Source: Lachnospiraceae bacterium (GTDB taxonomy: Bacteria > Bacillota_A > Clostridia > Lachnospirales > Lachnospiraceae). From it: a DNA stretch of 64,000 nt. Below the pieces are notes generated by a model. It was not told the DNA's origin. It was given only the letters and a program-made list of their open reading frames with translations, and did no database searches. Position numbers and translations under genes: made by a program. The DNA lies in assembly GCA_900764695.1 (NCBI GenBank), contig CAAFOY010000084.1, forward strand, positions 29,739-93,738, read 5' to 3'. Shown here in pieces: positions 37,893-48,010 of this stretch; position 1 is the stretch's first letter; every line of letters starts with the position of its first letter.

Positions 37893-37938
37893 TCAAATAA
37901 AAGATTTATGAATTAGAATTAATAATAAGCATAGATAT

Positions 37939-38000
37939 GAATATATACTAATACGAATATATACTAATACGAATATATACTAATACGAATATATATCAAT
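37939..38000 (+). repeat. 16-bp tandem repeat, almost four units
   Basis: Unit GAATATATACTAATAC occurs three times exactly (37939-37986), followed by a partial fourth copy to 38000 with one change. It lies in the 3' region after the YfhO-type gene. Confidence 0.85.
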
Positions 38001-38026
38001 GTATTATATTTCATTCATAACAATAT

Positions 38027-38092
38027 AAAAAAAGAACTGAAAATGATATTTTGTCTGCTTGACATTAACGTATCATTTTCAGTTCTTTTTTT
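38027..38092 (+). terminator. Bidirectional terminator
   Basis: About 20-bp stem (38027-38048 with 38071-38092) around GAACTGAAAATGATA, with A-runs on the left and T-runs on the right, so it serves both the YfhO-type gene and the minus-strand lipoprotein gene. Confidence 0.85.
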
Positions 38093-38200
38093 TTATTATT
38101 AAATTAAATATATGTTGGGTCAAAAACCCCAGTTTGGATACTTACGGATTTTTTGTGTCATGTACACTCACAATCCCAATCTTAAATAATTCAAATTATA

Positions 38201-39226
38201 TTATTCAGCTGCAATAGTATCAAACACATCCATTATATTTGTGCTAACCATATTTTCTCCATCAGGAAGTGCTATATCATCCCATGCAGATGTATTAAAA
38301 TCACTCTTTACGTCGCTAATATAATTGTCATATACCTTACTAAATGCAGAATTCTTAGTACTTTCAATAATTGCACTCTTATTCTGTGCTGTCTCATCTT
38401 TTAAATAACTGTTTTCACAATATACCAGATATAATCCGTCATCCTGAGTAATTATTGAACTCATTTCTTCATTTGCTAAATCAAATGCGGCAATTTCATA
38501 ATCCTGTGTTGCCTCATTTTTCTTTATTGTTTTTGTTACTAATTCATCATCACTATACTGCTTTGCTTCTTTTGCAAATGTCTGATATCCACCATTAACA
38601 AGACTTATTACTTCCTCTAACTGTTTAGTTGCTTTATTTGTTTTCGTCTTTGTAGTATCGATATGAATATACTGAACTTTAATTACTCTGGCTTCTTCAT
38701 CGCTTATCTCTTCTCCTACATTAGCTGTCAATGTATTATAAGCTTTCTTTGCCTTGTAATAATTTGTAAATAATGTTTCAACTGTCTCTTCTGTTGCCGT
38801 TGTATAATCCTTTTCTTCATCTGTAAGACTATTATAATACTCTTTTGCTGCTGCAGCTATTGAAGTCTTTTCTACATCATCTATTGTTACATTATTCTTA
38901 TCAGCTAAAGCTGCCATTGTGTATGTGATTGATATATCATTCTTTACTTCGTCTTTTACAAAATCACCAAGTGTAGTCTTCTCAAGTTTCTGGCTCCAGT
39001 CAACAATTCCTCCAAAGTCATTTTTGTATTTATTTGCACTGTTAAGTATTATTAATTTTGCTTCCGACACCGAGCATATTAATTTGTCTACTACAAATGC
39101 CTCATCACTTTTAAGTCCAAACAAATCTCCGACTACAGGAGTATCGCTTTTTAAACCACATCCACTAAGAACTGTTGTTGCCATTACCATACTAATGCCT
39201 AAGGCAATAACTTTTTTCTTTATCAT
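38201..39226 (-). CDS. PrsA/SurA-like foldase lipoprotein
   Basis: 341 residues from ATG 39226 (GGTAGGG lies before it). Lipobox VLSGC. A mostly helical N-terminal chaperone-like region (about 40-190) is followed by a parvulin-like stretch (about 195-300) beginning ARVIKVQYIHID with FAKEAKQYSDD and LANEEMSSI. The parvulin domain looks degenerate, so isomerase activity is doubtful. A role in folding exported proteins at the membrane is inferred. The upstream HAD gene ends 21 bp before it. Confidence 0.75.
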   Translation of the reverse strand: MIKKKVIALGISMVMATTVLSGCGLKSDTPVVGDLFGLKSDEAFVVDKLICSVSEAKLIILNSANKYKNDFGGIVDWSQKLEKTTLGDFVKDEVKNDISITYTMAALADKNNVTIDDVEKTSIAAAAKEYYNSLTDEEKDYTTATEETVETLFTNYYKAKKAYNTLTANVGEEISDEEARVIKVQYIHIDTTKTKTNKATKQLEEVISLVNGGYQTFAKEAKQYSDDELVTKTIKKNEATQDYEIAAFDLANEEMSSIITQDDGLYLVYCENSYLKDETAQNKSAIIESTKNSAFSKVYDNYISDVKSDFNTSAWDDIALPDGENMVSTNIMDVFDTIAAE

Positions 39227-39247
39227 AACTGATACCCTACCTTTCAA

Positions 39248-40024
39248 TTACATTCTCAAAATATCTTCTAATATAGAGTCAACATCAGGAGTTATATGCT
39301 TTGCACACTTTCTTATATCTGAAGGAGAATGTTGCATTGCATAACTATAATAAGAACGTTCAAACATTTCAACATCATTATAATTATCTCCAAATGTTAC
39401 TGTATCTTCTGAAGTAACTTCGAATATATGCTGTACAACTGCAAGTGCATTTCCCTTATTCACATATTCATCAGTTAAATCTACCCAATTATTGCCTGAT
39501 ATGGCGATTTTTATTTTATCACCCCATCTGTCAACTATTGATTCATAAAATTCCTCTGTAAGTCCATATTTTGCATATATGGAGATTTTTGTAATAGGTT
39601 CTTTAACTTCCTTAAAGTCCTTTACATTTTCTGTGGAAAATCCATGCTCTGCAAGATATCTTGTAAAATCAGTATCATATGTGCTTACATAAGATCCTGT
39701 TTCTCCTGCTAAAAGAACTCTGCAGTCTCTTTTCTTCTGCATTTCATTCATTATTGTTACGCTAAGCATTTTATCTATAGGTGTCTTACATAAGACTTTC
39801 CCCTGATACATAACAACTCCACCATTATTAGTGATATAAATAATGTCATTTTTTATCTTTCCAAAAAGGGGTCTGATAGCATCATAGTCTCTCCCTGATG
39901 CTACCGCAAACAAAACTCCTTTTTCCTTTAATTCACCCAAAAGAGACAATGTTTTCTCACTTATTCTTGTCTCCCCCGGTTTTATTAATGTTCCATCTAC
40001 ATCGCTTACAACTAACTTTATCAT
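39248..40024 (-). CDS. Cof-type HAD hydrolase
   Basis: 258 residues from ATG 40024. Motif I is VVSDVDGTL (nucleophile Asp 8), motif II is VASGRDYD, motif III is the Lys in NKGNALAVVQHIF, and motif IV is TFGDNYNDVEMF. This is the classic Cof/YidA-type sugar-phosphate or flavin phosphatase with a C2 cap. The substrate is unknown. Co-directional with its neighbours. Confidence 0.92.
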   Translation of the reverse strand: MIKLVVSDVDGTLIKPGETRISEKTLSLLGELKEKGVLFAVASGRDYDAIRPLFGKIKNDIIYITNNGGVVMYQGKVLCKTPIDKMLSVTIMNEMQKKRDCRVLLAGETGSYVSTYDTDFTRYLAEHGFSTENVKDFKEVKEPITKISIYAKYGLTEEFYESIVDRWGDKIKIAISGNNWVDLTDEYVNKGNALAVVQHIFEVTSEDTVTFGDNYNDVEMFERSYYSYAMQHSPSDIRKCAKHITPDVDSILEDILRM

Positions 40025-40069
40025 TGTTTTCTCTTTCAATTCCTTTTAATTTATTACTACATATTACTG

Positions 40070-42694
40070 CTATTTGCTCAAAGATACAACCTTAGAATAT
40101 TTTCCATATACTTTTTTCCCATAAACTACCTTGTAACTTCTTACTTTGTAATAATATGTATAGCCGGAAACTGCTTTACCATCAGTAAATTTTACAACAG
40201 TATTTTTCTTTGTTGTTCTTACTCTTCTATATTTTAACTGGATGTTTGACTTTTTGTATACCTGATATCCTGTAACCCATTTATCTCTCTTCCATCTTAC
40301 TACAGCACTATTTCCCTGCAACGCCATTGCGGATACAGATTTTACCCTCTTTGGAACTACTTTTGCAGATGCTGCTGCTGAGAATGATGATTTATGTGTT
40401 TTTCCACCACTAACAGTATAAGTTCTTATTTTGTAGCTATATGTGTTTCCTGTAACAAGTTTTTTATCTTTATATGATGTTACGGAAGCCGACAATTTAG
40501 CAATCTTTTTATATTTGCCTGCACTGTTTCTTCTGTAAATAATATATCCACTTACATTTGTTGCCGCATTCCATGTCAGTTTAATTGTGTTCTGATTATA
40601 TGAAGCAACAGACTTAAAGCCAATCTGACCTGAAATAACAGTTATCAATGCCGTTGCTGTCTTTTTACCATTGTTAGTAGTAACTGTAATTGTTGCTGTT
40701 CCCGGAGCTACTGCTGTTACCACTCCCTTTTTAACTTTAGCTACAGCCGTGTTATCTGATTTCCATTTTACATTTTTATTAGTAGCATCCTCAGGAATCA
40801 CAGTTGCTTTTAAAGTATATGTGTTTCCCACTCTTAAAGTCTTCTTTGTTTTATTAAGTTTTACTCCTGTTACCGGACGTATAACTTTAATTTTACAAGT
40901 ACCTACAGCTCCACCTATAGCTGTTGCAGTCGCAGATATTGTAGCATTTCCTACTCCAACACCTGTTACTTTTCCTGTTTTTGAAACTTTAGCTACTGAC
41001 GTGTTACTTGAAGTCCATGTTACTGTCTTATCCGGTGCATCAGTAGGATATACTGTTGCATTTAATTTTACTTTCTTCCCTACACCAATTGTTGCCTTTG
41101 TCTTATCTAATACACATCCTTTTGTGAATACTTGTATTGTATATGTTGCAAAATTACCACTTACTGCAAATGCTCTTATTGTAGTTGTTCCATCACCTAC
41201 AGCGGTAATATTTCCTGCATCATCAACTGTTGCTACAGCAGGATTGTCTGAACGGTAAATTACTTTTTCATTAGGATTTGATGTAGTTGCCTTAGCACTT
41301 ACTGTTGTACCTGTAATCAAATTATTTTCAACTTCAGGTGTAACATATTCTGTTGAAACATATCCTGTATAAGAAACTCCGTTTTTTACTACATCAACTT
41401 TGGTCCAATATGGATTACTTAACCAGCTTACTGAATACTTTCTGTCTGTAAGCACGTTTTCTTTTATTGTAACGACATCATCTTTACTTAATTTAGTTAA
41501 TGAACTATATCCGGTACTTGGGCCCTGTCTAAGATTTACATTTGATGTAATAACACCTGTCTTATCTCCTGATTTGCCCATTGTAACAGTTGTATTATCT
41601 CCAGGCATATTGTTGTATACAGGAATTATAAAATGACGCTGATTACTTTTAATTCCCAATGTATCATAAGCTTTTGCTGTAGTTCCTGTCTCTGATGCAC
41701 AGCCAAATATATTTGTCATGTACTGATGTTTATATGTATTTTTAGCTGTTACATTAAACTTCTGCAAATATGTTGTATTCTGTCCTACATTGATATACTT
41801 TTCAGCTATATATTGTGCTCCACCTATTATTGAAGCTCCCGGAGTATTCCAAGGTGTACCATATCCATTCTTTGCGTTTGAAGCCCATTTTAAACCGTTT
41901 AAAATGGGCTGTGAACTTGTACTTGCACCTATATTATAGAAATTATAAATTCCTTTATATGATGTTGAATAATTTCCGGATACACTTCCACTTGCTCCCA
42001 TTCCTGCATAAATTCCGTTTCTACCTGAACCTACTTCCTGTAATATTTTTGAAGCAATATAATATGCACTTGCACCTGAAGTCTGAGCCGCCTGCAATAT
42101 CTTTGATGAATAGCTTTCTGCCGTTGGAATATATGTTCCATTTGCATCAAGGTAAGCTATATTTGTATTAGCCATAAATGAACCTGTAAGTATTGCCTCA
42201 ACGCCTGCCTGTGTCTGATTAGCTGCATCATATGCTAAATTTTCAAACATAAAAACATATGTATCGTTAAGAAAATTTCTTGGATCCATAAAGTATGCTA
42301 CTGCATTTTTAGAAGCTGTTACCCATGTACTTCCATCTTTTGCAATATATTTTCCTGTAGCTGTATTATAGTCACCTGAAGCATTGCTCTGTAAAAACTC
42401 TGAATAGTTTGTATGTGTAAGACTTCTGTCATTAGATGCTTCATTATCTACTGCTGTTCCAAAATCAATTCCTGTATTAAAAGGCTGAAATGTCCAGTTA
42501 GGATATGTTGCATGTAACTGTCTTAAATACGGCTTGTAACTTTCCGGAAATCCACTTATGCTCGCCTCAAATGTTGCGTCATCTGCTTTGACTTCCGTAA
42601 CTCCACTAAACTGTATGCTACTTACGATAATTGCAATTGCTAAAATTGTAACCTGTATATTCTTTGCTATTTTTGTAAAAATTTTACTTTTCAA
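40070..42694 (-). CDS. Secreted autolysin: glucosaminidase, SH3, Ig-like and Fn3-like repeats
   Basis: 874 residues starting at TTG 42694 with AGAGG 7 bases before it. Signal peptide to about residue 38. A glucosaminidase-type peptidoglycan hydrolase region (about 45-395) includes DPRNFLNDTYVFMFE, ASKILQEVGS (candidate catalytic Glu) and GIYNFYNIGA. Then an SH3 domain (about 400-455, TSNVNLRQGPSTGYSSL), three BIG2 Ig-like repeats (about 460-695, with TGVGVGNATIS-type ends) and two fibronectin-III-like repeats (about 700-874, WNAATNVSGYIIYR and WKRDKWVTGYQVYK). It cleaves glycan strands during growth or separation; the repeats probably bind the wall. Confidence 0.92.
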   Translation of the reverse strand: MKSKIFTKIAKNIQVTILAIAIIVSSIQFSGVTEVKADDATFEASISGFPESYKPYLRQLHATYPNWTFQPFNTGIDFGTAVDNEASNDRSLTHTNYSEFLQSNASGDYNTATGKYIAKDGSTWVTASKNAVAYFMDPRNFLNDTYVFMFENLAYDAANQTQAGVEAILTGSFMANTNIAYLDANGTYIPTAESYSSKILQAAQTSGASAYYIASKILQEVGSGRNGIYAGMGASGSVSGNYSTSYKGIYNFYNIGASTSSQPILNGLKWASNAKNGYGTPWNTPGASIIGGAQYIAEKYINVGQNTTYLQKFNVTAKNTYKHQYMTNIFGCASETGTTAKAYDTLGIKSNQRHFIIPVYNNMPGDNTTVTMGKSGDKTGVITSNVNLRQGPSTGYSSLTKLSKDDVVTIKENVLTDRKYSVSWLSNPYWTKVDVVKNGVSYTGYVSTEYVTPEVENNLITGTTVSAKATTSNPNEKVIYRSDNPAVATVDDAGNITAVGDGTTTIRAFAVSGNFATYTIQVFTKGCVLDKTKATIGVGKKVKLNATVYPTDAPDKTVTWTSSNTSVAKVSKTGKVTGVGVGNATISATATAIGGAVGTCKIKVIRPVTGVKLNKTKKTLRVGNTYTLKATVIPEDATNKNVKWKSDNTAVAKVKKGVVTAVAPGTATITVTTNNGKKTATALITVISGQIGFKSVASYNQNTIKLTWNAATNVSGYIIYRRNSAGKYKKIAKLSASVTSYKDKKLVTGNTYSYKIRTYTVSGGKTHKSSFSAAASAKVVPKRVKSVSAMALQGNSAVVRWKRDKWVTGYQVYKKSNIQLKYRRVRTTKKNTVVKFTDGKAVSGYTYYYKVRSYKVVYGKKVYGKYSKVVSLSK

Positions 42695-42724
42695 GTGTAT
42701 CCCTCTTTTCTCCTAAGTCCTTAT

Positions 42725-45127
42725 TTATATTCGGACTTTAACACCTTTCGTATCTCTTCTTCCTGTTTTAAGTTTTCTAAGTTCAACTTTCTTTCCCTTG
42801 TATTCAACAACATCATTGTCTCCTACATCTAACAGATAAACATTACTTACACAATCATCTGCATTTAATTTAATTCCTCTTACACCAACTGCAGTTTTCT
42901 TCTTTTCAGGAATCTCCTTAAGTGGAAATCTTAAAAATACCCCATTTTCCGTCTGAAGAACTAATATTTCCCTTGTATACTGAAGTTCTGTATTATTTCC
43001 TGCACTATCCATTTGCGAAGGTGTATCAAAATTCATTTCTAACTGAACATCATCCATAGGCATAAATTCGTCATCTGAACCTCCTGTTAATGCAATCGGC
43101 ATTTCATACTCTTCATCCTCGACAGGCTTTGAAGTAATTCTTGTAATCTGAACTCCTACAAGACTGTCATCTTCCCCAAGCTTTGTAGCTGCAATTGTAT
43201 TTCTTGTTGTCTCAAATTCACTGCCATCAACAAGCTTCATCATACCTTTTTTAGTAGTAAACAATAATTTCTTATCTTTAATCATTGAAGCACTAAATAA
43301 TGCCACAATGCTTTCTCCTGCACTACTGTAATTTCCAAGATTATCTATTGGAACACCTTTATCCCTAAATTTTTTAATCGGCATTTTTATTATCTTTATC
43401 TGATGCATGTTTCCATTGTCTGTAAAAATGCACACCTTGTCTGTATTCATGCAATTAAAATAATATTTGTTTTCTTTAATTACCGCTTCTCTGTTTCTGT
43501 CAAATGTGGCCTGGTCAATTAATTTGGCATAACCAAATTTATCCATTACAAATACTACTTCCTGCTCAATTATCTTATTATCATCAAATACAGCTTCTTT
43601 TCCATCTTCAATAACAGTTCTTCTTGGCTGACCATATTCTTTCTTGATTGCAAGCAAATCTTTCTTGATTACTTTTGTCATGGAACGTCTGCTGTGAAGA
43701 ATATCCTCGTATTTAGCAATTTTATTTACTAAATCTTCATATTCTTTCTGCAATGCAAGAACTTCTAAACCTATTAATTTAGCAAGTCTTAAATCAAGAA
43801 TTGCCTGTGCCTGCTTTTCTGTAAAATTAAGATTAGCTGCTAACAGTTCTGATTCAGGATTCTTAAATTTAATGCCTTCAGTATTTCCATTTACAAGACA
43901 CTCCTTTGCCTGTTTTAACTGCTGACTTCCTCTGATAATTTCAATAATCAAATCAATAATATTTGTTGCTCTTATAAGACCTTCTTTTATTTCTTTTTGT
44001 TCTAAAGCCTTATTAAGCATTGTTGTATATTTTCTAGTAGTTATTTCATACTGAAAATCCACATTATACTTAATTATTGATTTAAGCCCCATAACTTCCG
44101 GTCTTCCATCAGCTATGGCAAGCATATTTACACCAAATGTATCTTCAAGCCTTGTCTTTTTATATAGCATATTTGTAAGTTTTTCTACATCTGCTCCTTT
44201 TTTAAGTTCAAGTACTATTCTTATACCATTTTTATCTGATGCATTTGAAATATCAACAATATCATTTGTTTTTTTATTTTCCACAAGTGAAATAACGTCT
44301 GATATAAATTTACTAATATTAGCACCTATCATTGTGTAAGGAATTTCTGTTATTACAAGCTTGTCTTTCTCTTTTCCTTTACCTTTTTCAAATTCAAGCT
44401 TTCCACGTAATTTTAATTTACCGTTTCCTGTCTTATAAATGTCTGCCAACTCGGATTTGTTGGCTACAATTCCTCCTGTTGGGAAATCCGGTCCCGGCAT
44501 TATTTCCAGTAATTCTTCTGTTGAAATGTCATTATTCTCCATATATGCGATAACTGCATCTATTACTTCACCTAAATTATGAGTAGGTATATTTGTTGCC
44601 ATACCAACGGCAATACCTTCTGCTCCGTTAACTAAAATGTTAGGAACTTTTACCGGAAGAACTACAGGTTCTTTTTCCATTTCATCGAAGTTAGGCATGA
44701 AATCAACAACATCTTTATCTAAGTCTGCTAAATATACATCCTGTGTAAATTTCTTTAATTTTGCTTCCGTATAACGCATTGCGGCAGCTCCGTCTCCTTC
44801 AATTGAGCCGAAGTTTCCGTGCCCGTCTACTAAAGCCATTCCCTTTTTAAAATCCTGAGACATTACAACTAATGTTTCATAAATTGAGCTATCACCATGT
44901 GGATGATATTTACCCATTGCTTCACCAACTATACGTGCTGATTTACGATGTGGTTTATCATAGTTAAGTCCTAACTGTTCCATGGCGTACAAAACTCTTC
45001 TCTGTACCGGCTTAAGTCCATCTCTTGCGTCAGGAAGTGCTCTGGCACAAATTACGCTCATAGCATAATCTATGTATGATTTTTGCATTACCTCAGAATA
45101 TTCTGTTTTCACTATCTGTTCTGACAT
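42725..45127 (-). CDS. parC: Type IIA topoisomerase subunit A (topoisomerase IV ParC-like)
   Basis: 800 residues. DNA-cleaving Tyr in AAAMRYTEA, quinolone region GKYHPHGDSSIYETLV, and NILVNGAEGIAVGMATNIP. The C-terminal beta-pinwheel (about 500-800) lacks a clear GyrA box of the QRRGGKG type, and the window has no dnaA/recF neighbours, so topoisomerase IV is preferred over gyrase. Several segments (LVDGHGNFGS) are gyrase-like, so the assignment is not final. The partner subunit gene lies just upstream. Confidence 0.85.
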   Translation of the reverse strand: MSEQIVKTEYSEVMQKSYIDYAMSVICARALPDARDGLKPVQRRVLYAMEQLGLNYDKPHRKSARIVGEAMGKYHPHGDSSIYETLVVMSQDFKKGMALVDGHGNFGSIEGDGAAAMRYTEAKLKKFTQDVYLADLDKDVVDFMPNFDEMEKEPVVLPVKVPNILVNGAEGIAVGMATNIPTHNLGEVIDAVIAYMENNDISTEELLEIMPGPDFPTGGIVANKSELADIYKTGNGKLKLRGKLEFEKGKGKEKDKLVITEIPYTMIGANISKFISDVISLVENKKTNDIVDISNASDKNGIRIVLELKKGADVEKLTNMLYKKTRLEDTFGVNMLAIADGRPEVMGLKSIIKYNVDFQYEITTRKYTTMLNKALEQKEIKEGLIRATNIIDLIIEIIRGSQQLKQAKECLVNGNTEGIKFKNPESELLAANLNFTEKQAQAILDLRLAKLIGLEVLALQKEYEDLVNKIAKYEDILHSRRSMTKVIKKDLLAIKKEYGQPRRTVIEDGKEAVFDDNKIIEQEVVFVMDKFGYAKLIDQATFDRNREAVIKENKYYFNCMNTDKVCIFTDNGNMHQIKIIKMPIKKFRDKGVPIDNLGNYSSAGESIVALFSASMIKDKKLLFTTKKGMMKLVDGSEFETTRNTIAATKLGEDDSLVGVQITRITSKPVEDEEYEMPIALTGGSDDEFMPMDDVQLEMNFDTPSQMDSAGNNTELQYTREILVLQTENGVFLRFPLKEIPEKKKTAVGVRGIKLNADDCVSNVYLLDVGDNDVVEYKGKKVELRKLKTGRRDTKGVKVRI

Positions 45128-45223
45128 ATGTTACTCCTATATAATATGTATTGTCCCTCTCTACGATGGGGTTGGTAATCGGAAACATCTATAGAAAATA
45201 AATTCATTTTGTTTCCTAAATGC

Positions 45224-47134
45224 TTATATATCTAATTCTGCATCTGTCGCATGTTCGTAAATGAAGTCCCTTCTAGGTCCTACGTTATTTCCCATAAGCA
45301 TTTCTGTTACTTCTGATGCTAATCTTGCATCTTCTATTTCTACCTGCTTCAAAATTCTCGTTTCAGGATTAAGTGTAGTTTCCCACAACTGGTCTGCATC
45401 CATTTCTCCTAAGCCTTTATATCTTTGAAGCGTAAATCCTTTATGATCTTTTCTGTATTTTTCTAAAGCCTTGTCATCATATAAATACTGACCTTTTCCC
45501 TTTTTAGGTACAACCTTATATAATGGCGGTGTTGCTAAATAAACATGTCCATGCGTAATTAATTCAGGCATAAATCTATAGAAAAATGTTAATAACAATG
45601 TATCGATATGAGCTCCGTCAACATCGGCATCCGTCATTAAAATAATCTTGTTAAACTTTAATTTTTCTATATCAAAATCATTTCCATAACCTTCAGAAAA
45701 TCCACATCCAAACGCATTAATCATTGTCTTAATTTCTGCATTTGCAAGAACTTTGTCGATAGAAGCTTTCTCAACATTTAAGATTTTTCCTCTTATAGGT
45801 AAAATTGCCTGTGTTCTACGCTTTCTTGCGCTTTTTGCTGAACCACCGGCAGAATCTCCTTCGACAATAAATATCTCACATTCTTCTGCTTTTCTGCTTT
45901 CACAGTTAGCAAGTTTTCCATTACTGTCTATTGAAAACTTTGTCTTTGTAAGCATATTTGTTTTTGTTTTTTCTTCCTGCTTACGGATTTTTGCTGATTT
46001 TTCAGCACATGCAATAACATTTTTAAGCACTTCAACATTTCTGTCAAAATACAATACCAATTCTTCACCTGTAATTTCAGCAGCAACTTTTCCGGCATCA
46101 GGATTATCTAATTTTGTCTTTGTCTGTCCTTCAAATCTTGGTTCAGGGTGCTTAACTGCCACAACTGCCGTCATACCGTTTCTAACGTCTGCCCCTGTAA
46201 AATTAGCATCCTTTTCCTTTAATATTCCTAATTCCCTTGCATACTGATTTATTACCATTGTAAATTTTGATTTAAATCCTGTAAGATGTGTTCCACCTTC
46301 CTGTGTGTAAATATTGTTACAAAATCCTAAAATATTTTCAGAAAATTCATTTACAAACTGAAATGCTACTTCCATTTCAATCCCATCAACAGTCTTTTTG
46401 AAATAAATTACATCATGAACCTTTTCTTTTTCTTTATTTAATTCTGCAACATACGCACAAATTCCATCAGGCTCATGGTAAGTAATTACTTCTTCTTCTG
46501 CAACTCTTTTATTTTCAAATATAATTGTAAGATTTGGATTTAAATATGCTGTTTCATGTAATCTGCTTTTAATTGCATCTGCTTTAAAATAAGTTTTTTC
46601 AAATATTTCGCCATCCGGGTAAAACTGTACTGTTGAACCTGTGTCATTTTTTCTACATGTTCCTACTTCTTTCAAAGGATACATTATTTTCCCACGCTCA
46701 TATCTTTGATTATAAACTTTTCCGTCTCTTTTAACATTTACCTCTAACCATACTGAAAGCGCATTTACAACTGATGCACCAACACCATGGAGACCACCGG
46801 AAATCTTATAACCTCCGTCTCCAAACTTTCCTCCGGCATGAAGTACTGTAAATACTACTTCAACTGCAGGACGCCCTGTCTTATCATTTATATCAACCGG
46901 AATGCCTCGACCATTATCACTAATAGTAGCACTACCGTCTTTTTCCAATGTTACTTTTATTTCATTACAATATCCTGCTAAATGTTCATCAACTGAGTTG
47001 TCAACAATTTCATAAATCAAATGATTAAGCCCTTTTGTTCCAACACTTCCTATGTACATTCCGGGTCTTCTTCTAACCGCTTCTAACCCTTCTAATACTG
47101 CAATACTATTACCGTCGTAATTACTTTTTGCCAT
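45224..47134 (-). CDS. parE: Type IIA topoisomerase subunit B (topoisomerase IV ParE-like)
   Basis: 636 residues. GHKL ATPase with EIVDNSVDEHLAGYC, DNGRGIPVDI and GGLHGVGASVVNALS. Transducer domain. TOPRIM domain with IVEGDSAGGSAKSARKRRTQAILP and TDADVDGAHIDTLLLTFF (metal-binding Asp cluster). The C-terminus is the usual ParE/GyrB tail with RYKGLGEMDADQLWETT. AAGGAG precedes ATG 47134. Forms the A2B2 enzyme with the protein encoded 97 bp downstream. Confidence 0.9.
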   Translation of the reverse strand: MAKSNYDGNSIAVLEGLEAVRRRPGMYIGSVGTKGLNHLIYEIVDNSVDEHLAGYCNEIKVTLEKDGSATISDNGRGIPVDINDKTGRPAVEVVFTVLHAGGKFGDGGYKISGGLHGVGASVVNALSVWLEVNVKRDGKVYNQRYERGKIMYPLKEVGTCRKNDTGSTVQFYPDGEIFEKTYFKADAIKSRLHETAYLNPNLTIIFENKRVAEEEVITYHEPDGICAYVAELNKEKEKVHDVIYFKKTVDGIEMEVAFQFVNEFSENILGFCNNIYTQEGGTHLTGFKSKFTMVINQYARELGILKEKDANFTGADVRNGMTAVVAVKHPEPRFEGQTKTKLDNPDAGKVAAEITGEELVLYFDRNVEVLKNVIACAEKSAKIRKQEEKTKTNMLTKTKFSIDSNGKLANCESRKAEECEIFIVEGDSAGGSAKSARKRRTQAILPIRGKILNVEKASIDKVLANAEIKTMINAFGCGFSEGYGNDFDIEKLKFNKIILMTDADVDGAHIDTLLLTFFYRFMPELITHGHVYLATPPLYKVVPKKGKGQYLYDDKALEKYRKDHKGFTLQRYKGLGEMDADQLWETTLNPETRILKQVEIEDARLASEVTEMLMGNNVGPRRDFIYEHATDAELDI

Positions 47135-47148
47135 TACTAACTCCTTGA

Positions 47149-47802
47149 TTACTTATTTGGATTCAAAAATCCATTGCCAAAATGTTTTCTTAATAATCTG
47201 TCTTCATCTTCAAAATGAGCATAATCGTTAAGTCTCTCGATATGATATGTTCCCAATTCTTTATCATACATAATCTCAGATATACTACAATTTTCAAGTT
47301 GTCTGCCAAATGTAAGCCACTTAGCATAATCAGCCTTAACTATGCCTGTAAGTAATGCCCTTATAGCACCTCCATGAGTTACTACCACTACATTTTCATA
47401 ATCTTTATGTGCTATCTCATCTATCGCTTCAAAAACTCTGTTAAATACCATTTCACAATTTTCGCCACCGGGATATGCCATATCCTTTTCCATCTTTGAA
47501 CGCTCTGCGAGAAAATCCTTATATCTTTCTTTAAGAACACTGTTTTCAAGTCCTGTTAAATCACCAAACTCTGCTTCCCTTAATCTTTCATCAACAAATC
47601 TTGGTTTCTTAACATATTCATTTATTATATCTGCTGTTTCCTTCGCTCTTATTAAATTACTTGAATACACAGCTTCAATTCCATATTTAGCCAAACGCTT
47701 TCCTACCAAGTGCGCCTGCTCTCTACCTTCATCCGACAATTCCACATCAACATTACATAATTTACTGTTCTGTCTGCCATGTCTAATTAAATAAATATTC
47801 AT
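47149..47802 (-). CDS. Histidine phosphatase superfamily protein
   Basis: 217 residues. Catalytic YLIRHGRQN (phospho-His 8), SNLIRAKETADII, LREAEFGDLTG with the acid Glu, and VVTHGGAIRALL with the second His. Resembles phosphoglycerate mutase-like phosphatases (CobC/PhoE group). Substrate unknown. It starts the minus-strand run leading into parE 14 bp later. Confidence 0.9.
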   Translation of the reverse strand: MNIYLIRHGRQNSKLCNVDVELSDEGREQAHLVGKRLAKYGIEAVYSSNLIRAKETADIINEYVKKPRFVDERLREAEFGDLTGLENSVLKERYKDFLAERSKMEKDMAYPGGENCEMVFNRVFEAIDEIAHKDYENVVVVTHGGAIRALLTGIVKADYAKWLTFGRQLENCSISEIMYDKELGTYHIERLNDYAHFEDEDRLLRKHFGNGFLNPNK

Positions 47803-47856
47803 ATCACACCTGCCTTATCTTAATCTTTCCTTTTTTCTACATATATATGATACCTT

Positions 47857-47998
47857 CAGATTGCTTCGTGCTTCACACTCTCGCAATCTGACCAACATTC
47901 GCATATCGTGGGATTTCATTCCACTTTTATGCTCATGTTGGGACGGGTCATGAATTCCATAAACCACATTTGAGCAAGCTCATGTGGTTTATGGAATT
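47857..47998. repeat. Serial-hairpin intergenic element behind the GNAT gene
   Basis: Three hairpins in a row: CAGATTGC/GCAATCTG (47857-47864 with 47883-47890); a three-tier hairpin 47892-47941 (CCAACAT/ATGTTGG, GCATA/TATGC, GTGG/CCAC); and a 17-bp perfect stem 47953-47969 with 47982-47998 whose loop holds GAGC-AA-GCTC. No U-run follows. The long stem ends 12 bases behind the GNAT stop codon. Layout resembles the argC-argJ element although the sequence differs. Confidence 0.65.
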
Positions 47999-48010
47999 AT
48001 AACCCTGGTA

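Larger units (their letters stand above)
37893..38200. other. 308-bp gap between convergent genes
   Basis: Holds a 16-bp tandem repeat and a strong bidirectional terminator, listed separately. No gene. Confidence 0.7.

Noticed and set aside
37939..38000. Possible CRISPR array
   Set aside because: The 16-bp units are directly adjacent with no spacers and there are no cas genes.
40671..41258. 195-codon open frame on the plus strand inside the autolysin gene
   Set aside because: It is the shadow of the Thr/Val-rich Ig-like repeats on the other strand; no ribosome site and low-complexity product.
42725..47134. Replication-origin gyrase pair (gyrB-gyrA next to dnaA)
   Set aside because: No dnaA, dnaN or recF is nearby and no DnaA-box cluster was seen; the subunit A lacks a clear GyrA box, so a topoisomerase IV-like pair is preferred.
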